Of a stretch of DNA of 20,233 bases, positions 17,401 to 20,233 are shown piece after piece. The number at the start of each line of letters is the position of its first letter. Within the stretch, counting starts at the first letter, position 1. The notes under the pieces are model-generated. The model was not told where the DNA came from. It ran no database searches and saw only the letters and a program-made list of their open reading frames with translations. Origin of the DNA: Hypsibius dujardini (taxonomy: Eukaryota; Tardigrada; Eutardigrada; Parachela; Hypsibiidae). Made by a program: the position numbers and the translations under genes. Location of the stretch: assembly GCA_001579985.1 (NCBI GenBank), contig LRSR01012720.1, positions 1 through 20,233 of the forward strand. Direction: 5' to 3'.

Positions 17401-20224
17401 ATTTATTTATCGTACACTCACATCTATTCGAGCAAGTAAAAGTTTAAGTAATGTTTTGAGTGATCTTGGTCCTTCTTTTGAGTGATCTTGATACTTTTTT
17501 TGAGTGAACGAAACATTTTTCAGGTCCGGATGCGATGGATGTGAGGATACTCGTTGGCAACGTCAGTGACGTGGCTGATTTGCCGACGCTCCATTCAGTG
17601 CCATACGTCGTAGCCGTCATCACCAAATCGACCAATTACGACCAGGAAGAGGTCAAAGCAAAGTTTCGCGCAGGTGTCGCTTCATCGCCAATTTTGGCGC
17701 TACAGCAGCTGTCGTCGGAGCCAATTGCTGCAACTACCACCACCACGACCACGCCCACCACCACGACCACGCCCACAACTGCTGCCCCGATATTTCATTT
17801 CACCATTCGACAGCCGGTATCCTTCGTGGCTTCTAATTCGGTGGACGTGAACGCAATCACGTTAGCCATCCAAAAATTGTGGGAGGGTGTTTTAGGTATT
17901 AAATAAATTCGACAAGACTATTTTATAGCTTCAAACATTCGTATCAACCAAATAGTAATACATATTATCATGGCGTATAATTGCTGTTTATTTATTTCGT
18001 TTAGTGAAAATGGTTGCCTTTTAAAAATATTTCGTCAAGTAAATATGTAATTGTGGTGTACTTTGTGTCTAATTGTTTCGTTAGGGTAAATCATTTACCC
18101 GTTCAAAAACATTTCACTCGTATAAGTAATAATTTTTCACGTGAAAATAATATTCTGGTGCACTTTGCGTCTATCTGTTTTGTTTAGGGAAAATTAATTA
18201 AACTGAAAAAACATTGTGTCCTCGTAAATAATAATTTGTCAGGTATTCAGTTTTGGTTTAAATTTCCTGAATTGAAAACAATTAACAAATTTTTTCAACG
18301 TGTCGGAAATGATTTCCAATTATCACATTTATGTTTCTGCTTATATTTAGCATTTCAAAGCACCAGATACTGAAATTGAAATATTTCTGGAGCGATAGTT
18401 TATTCCAGAGAGGATTTTAATGCAACAGTAAAAATAACAAATTTCCGGCAATTATTACGAATCTTTTTTCCTACAGGATCGGACGCTGAGAGCGTTCAAG
18501 CATTAGTGCAGACCGATGCACCCTTCAAAGTGTTTGGGTCCGCGTCGGCACAGAAAGGTCATCGAATCATCTATTACATTATTGTGCGAACGAAAACGCA
18601 GGACCCCGCTGGAGGACACTCGCTGTGGGCTTCAAAACTCAACGAAGCCTCCAAACTATTGAATTTGCCGGGAATCCAGACGATTTTAGTCGACGATTTT
18701 GGTGTCACCGCTGTTTTCCCTGGATCCACAGACACCGTCAGCATAAACGCAGCTGAAGACACGGTACGCTGTTTGTTTGAATTACAGCGTACACAAATTG
18801 TTACCTCAACGGTCATTGATTGCGCTATAACTGAAACATCTCACTGAGTCGACTGAACCGACTGAACGAGTGATGGTCGGACAAACACTGTACATGTTAT
18901 TGGATCCCCCTAACCTTCTAAAGGTGCGGGGGCCTACGCCTGCTTACGTTCCGTAAAAGCAAGGCGTCCTTGTAAAATAAATAGTTGAATTGGGTGAAAC
19001 ATGTTTCATTGAAATAAATGATGAGGATTTGAAATCGAATGAGGCAAAATCTCCCAAACTGTAATTCAAAGCGAGGCGCCAAAGATTTTAAGTTTCTACA
19101 TTGCTGATTGTTTTATCCAGAAGGGCGCTGGACAAGGAATTAACGCAGCTGAATCCAGTGGGAACACTTTGTCTGGTTTCGCCTTTCCTCATACCGTTCT
19201 TCTCAATTACACGGACGACGCGGGAAGAGGAGCCGCACTGCAATCTGTGCACAATCTTTGGCTGTCTATTCTCGGTGAGCTTACTCTGTTGTGAGAATCT
19301 CATTCCCAAATTAATCCAATAGAGTCATTTTACAATAAATACATCTAGAACTTTAATTATTACACGAACTAAATTTAAAGAATTTTGTGTTTATGCAAAC
19401 ATTTTTTACGAACATTTTTTTTACCTTTTTCTAAAATGTTGTTTTTATTCACAGGGTTGTTACTGCCTTAATTCGTCATCTAATAAAAATGCATCAGTTA
19501 ATTTTTTTAATTGTTTAAATTATCCTATGAAATTAGGTCCGGACATTATTGCGCTTGAACAAATTGACGCCAACATCAGCGCGGTCGCGCAGTCCAGTGT
19601 CTTCCATAAAGTGTCGTATATCTTAACGGGGCTCCGGAATTCCTCCAGCAATCTCGATGAGGAAGACTTGAAAAGACGCTTCCAAGTCGCTGTTGCATCT
19701 CTGCAGGATTCGTCTTTGGTGTTAGCCGAGCGAGCTGCTCCAATTGCGACAACTTCAACTCCCAGTTCACTTGTTAGCAAGCATTTTGCCCTTCGCCAGT
19801 CAATCGCCATCAGCTCATCTGGTCCCCTGAACACGGATGTCCTCTCCAATTCGCTCCAAAAAATGTGGGAGGGGATTTTGGGTATTTAAAAAAAAATGTC
19901 AAATTAAAGAATCGGTTTTCTCGGTTAGAAAAGTGCACCATTTATGTTACAGGATCAGACGCCAACGGTGCGCGAATTTCCATTCAAAAAGAAACACCAT
20001 TCAGAATGCTAGGTTCCGGTGTTGGAAAAGCCGAAGCTGGTCACCAAATTTCCTATTTCATCCTCTTCGATTCGATGAACGCGAACTTTGACGGAAGCGT
20101 TTTGGTTGAAAAAGCTTCTCAAGCTGTACAGCGCCTGAGCATTTCCGGGATTACTGTACTTGCTAGCTTGGATTCAGACGCTAACTTGGCATTACTTTCC
20201 GGCACAGATGCTGCTGAGATTTCG
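11271..20224 (+). CDS. Modular secreted mucin-like protein with tandem repeats, 17 exons, 3' partial
   Basis: Exons: 11271-11318, 11424-11469, 12022-12216, 12351-12671, 12796-13191, 13382-13734, 13940-14188, 14670-14936, 15072-15825, 16301-16636, 16793-17049, 17117-17264, 17524-17895, 18477-18763, 19121-19274, 19537-19881, 19953-20224. All introns are GT-AG and the frame is continuous for 1,600 codons; the gene continues past the window. A signal peptide is followed by tandem modules bounded by phase-1 introns. Every module ends with Trp, four residues, then a split codon (nine of nine ends seen). Many N-glycosylation sequons occur, and one module carries a very long Thr/Ser-rich insertion. 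It is probably an extracellular, glycosylated structural or mucus/matrix protein. The module has alternating beta-like and helical stretches with a mid-module linker. A distant likeness to SEA or another alpha/beta fold is possible, but I cannot assign a family. No transmembrane segment lies within the traced part. Confidence 0.88.
12022..12216 (+). CDS. Modular gene exon 3: C-terminal half-module
   Basis: The 64 residues start with an Ala/Ser/Thr/Pro-rich linker and continue as LQISSWSFTLADSVLIAYA, then DVALQQITQVWEDALG across the boundary. It matches only the second half of the other modules. Either the first half was lost or it was never present at the N-terminus. Confidence 0.8.
12351..12671 (+). 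CDS. Modular gene exon 4: module, diverged A-like
   Basis: About 107 residues in one phase 1-1 exon. Begins APQVTDVQVVLVDD, contains the AKQGFRKLIAATRIP helix region and a sequon (NIT), and ends LLQQVKTIWLQIM with the conserved Trp. The donor GTAAGG is strong. Confidence 0.83.
12796..13191 (+). CDS. Modular gene exon 5: module with Thr/Pro linker
   Basis: About 132 residues, phase 1-1. The first half runs from IHVRMTLYNDAP to a GISIGAPLEVGF strand. A Thr/Pro-rich linker (EAPTTQRTKPPTT) follows, then the second half ending QLLQQIKEYWIVILG. The linker sits where B modules have a phase-0 intron and where the mucin insertion sits in the next module. A sequon NGS is present. Confidence 0.85.
13382..15825 (+). 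CDS. Modular gene exons 6-9: one module split by a giant mucin-like insertion
   Basis: Exon 6 starts with a normal first half (VLRDIRFINST, ILVYDISYEISGL, VEKVRGQFHHAVFQLL) and then turns into Thr-Ser repeats, ending in phase 0. Exons 7 (249 bases) and 8 (267 bases) are phase 0-0 and entirely Thr/Ser/Ala/Pro/Val-rich. Exon 9 continues this and closes with a normal second half (FFENILLRMTNGTTLEQAM, then LRLWRQAV). Exons 7, 8 and 9 start alike (I/T-E-S-L/S). The Thr/Ser-rich part, about 500 residues, should be densely O-glycosylated in the manner of mucins. No cysteine-rich or lectin domain occurs in it. Confidence 0.87.
13654..13706 (+). repeat. (ACTTCC)n coding microsatellite
   Basis: Nearly nine copies of ACTTCC in frame within exon 6, encoding alternating Thr-Ser. 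It is likely to vary in length between individuals without breaking the frame. Confidence 0.95.
15126..15359 (+). repeat. 78-base in-frame tandem repeat, three copies in exon 9
   Basis: Units start at 15126, 15204 and 15282. Each encodes 26 residues beginning TTPSTSTAAETT (third copy TTPSASTAVETT), followed by a Thr run and SSPVVTVP. The copies are very similar, implying recent expansion or gene conversion within the mucin-like stretch. Confidence 0.92.
16301..16636 (+). CDS. Modular gene exon 10: type A module
   Basis: About 112 residues, phase 1-1. Begins ENDADKLELSVYRN, with IGYIVLIISKQANFDTVS, RNRFRSLLAHQG and a final VDADSLTAALQKTWESLLG. It starts the regular alternation of A and B modules. 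Confidence 0.86.
16793..17264 (+). CDS. Modular gene exons 11-12: type B module
   Basis: Exon 11 (16793-17049) encodes GSDAENVKVSIYRDAP, then FFYVVLVQTKRADLDVDSL and DVTILSDQG, ending in phase 0. After a 67-base intron, exon 12 (17117-17264) encodes the second half: LLGFTVQDNIVLNYSNDAG, then LRAVRDLWKSVLG. Sequons NSS and NYS are present. The phase-0 mid-module intron is the mark of type B. Confidence 0.85.
17453..17512 (+). repeat. Intronic repeat of about 23 bases, three diverging copies
   Basis: The string TTTTGAGTGATCTT recurs at about 17453 and 17476, with a third shortened copy (TTTTTTGAGTGAACG) near 17497, just before the exon 13 acceptor. Copies are imperfect. Confidence 0.75.
17524..17895 (+). 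CDS. Modular gene exon 13: type A module with Thr linker
   Basis: About 124 residues, phase 1-1. Begins GPDAMDVRILVGNVSD, with YVVAVITKSTNYDQEEV and KAKFRAGVASS. A run of Thr and Pro marks the middle, then FHFTIRQPVSFV and LAIQKLWEGVLG. The intron before it has a three-copy repeat of about 23 bases (17453-17512). Confidence 0.87.
17984..18245 (+). repeat. Imperfect tandem repeat of about 100 bases in intron 13
   Basis: Three diverged units share, in order, a TTCGTTTAG/TTCGTTAGGG-like string, a Cys/Gly-free AT-rich middle and a TCGT-AAGTAATAATTT-like string. The clearest pair starts GTGTACTTTGTGTCT (18055) and GTGCACTTTGCGTCT (18158), 103 bases apart. The unit may be an old intronic duplication. 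Confidence 0.6.
18477..19274 (+). CDS. Modular gene exons 14-15: type B module
   Basis: Exon 14 (18477-18763) encodes GSDAESVQALVQTDAP, IIYYIIVRTKTQDP, ASKLNEASKLLNLPG and TILVDDFGVTA, ending in phase 0. After 357 bases, exon 15 (19121-19274) encodes LSGFAFPHTVLLNYTDDAG and LQSVHNLWLSILG. The NYTDDAG string matches NYSNDAG of the previous B module, including the glycosylation site. Confidence 0.86.
19537..19881 (+). CDS. Modular gene exon 16: type A module
   Basis: About 115 residues, phase 1-1. Begins GPDIIALEQIDANISA, with VSYILTGLRNSSSNLDEED, KRRFQVAVAS, HFALRQSIAISSSG and SNSLQKMWEGILG. It is closest to exon 13 (FxIRQ then WEG(V/I)LG). Sequons NIS and NSS are present; the Thr linker is short. 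Confidence 0.87.
19953..20224 (+). CDS. Modular gene exon 17: first half of a type B module (window end)
   Basis: Encodes GSDANGARISIQKETPFRML, ISYFILFDSMNANFDGS, EKASQAVQRLSISGITVLAS and ends with a GTAAAT donor in phase 0, exactly as the other B first halves do. The second-half exon lies beyond the window. Confidence 0.84.
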
Positions 20225-20233
20225 GTAAATTTT

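Noticed and set aside
16301-20224. Assigning the modules as SEA domains
   Set aside because: Length, glycosylation and Thr-rich context fit, but I cannot see the SEA sequence signature; left as a possibility for structure comparison.

Overview
This looks like animal nuclear DNA. It has GT-AG introns with conserved positions and phases, family A G-protein-coupled receptors, a J-domain co-chaperone, and a long secreted protein encoded by many small exons. I saw no bacterial operon, rRNA, tRNA or CRISPR. A lineage-specific receptor family with short introns would suit an ecdysozoan invertebrate, perhaps a tardigrade; that placement is an inference and is weak.

Left part (1-10,300): three related receptor loci lie on the minus strand. 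Receptor 1 (1022-2515) and receptor 2 (4698-5810) can each be read as intact two-exon genes. Receptor 3 (8797-9958) is a decayed copy of receptor 2. All three share a phase-0 intron that splits the NPxxY motif of the seventh helix. Without that intron, receptors 1 and 2 appear to end early. Receptors 2 and 3 lie in a duplicated block of about 1.4 kb (about 4720-6130 and 8860-10296). Its upstream end carries a 63-base stretch that diverged almost only at synonymous sites, which suggests a hidden exon of another gene. Between the two blocks lies a minus-strand gene for a glycine-zipper J-domain protein (7055-7633). A possible small secreted cysteine-containing peptide (8540-8758) follows on the plus strand.

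Right part (11,271 to the window end): one plus-strand gene, partial at its 3' end. I could trace 17 coding exons (4,800 coding bases, 1,600 codons) with every splice phase agreeing. It starts with a signal peptide and is built from tandem modules of about 110-130 residues bounded by phase-1 introns. Each complete module, and the leading half-module, ends with an invariant Trp five residues before the boundary. One module is opened in its middle by a very large Thr/Ser-rich, mucin-like insertion carried on phase-0 exons. Later modules alternate between two types, A (one exon) and B (two exons joined by a phase-0 intron). I do not recognise the module family. This gene is the best candidate here for something undescribed. 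It probably encodes a heavily glycosylated extracellular or matrix/mucus protein.

The rest is intergenic and intronic DNA with simple and short tandem repeats.
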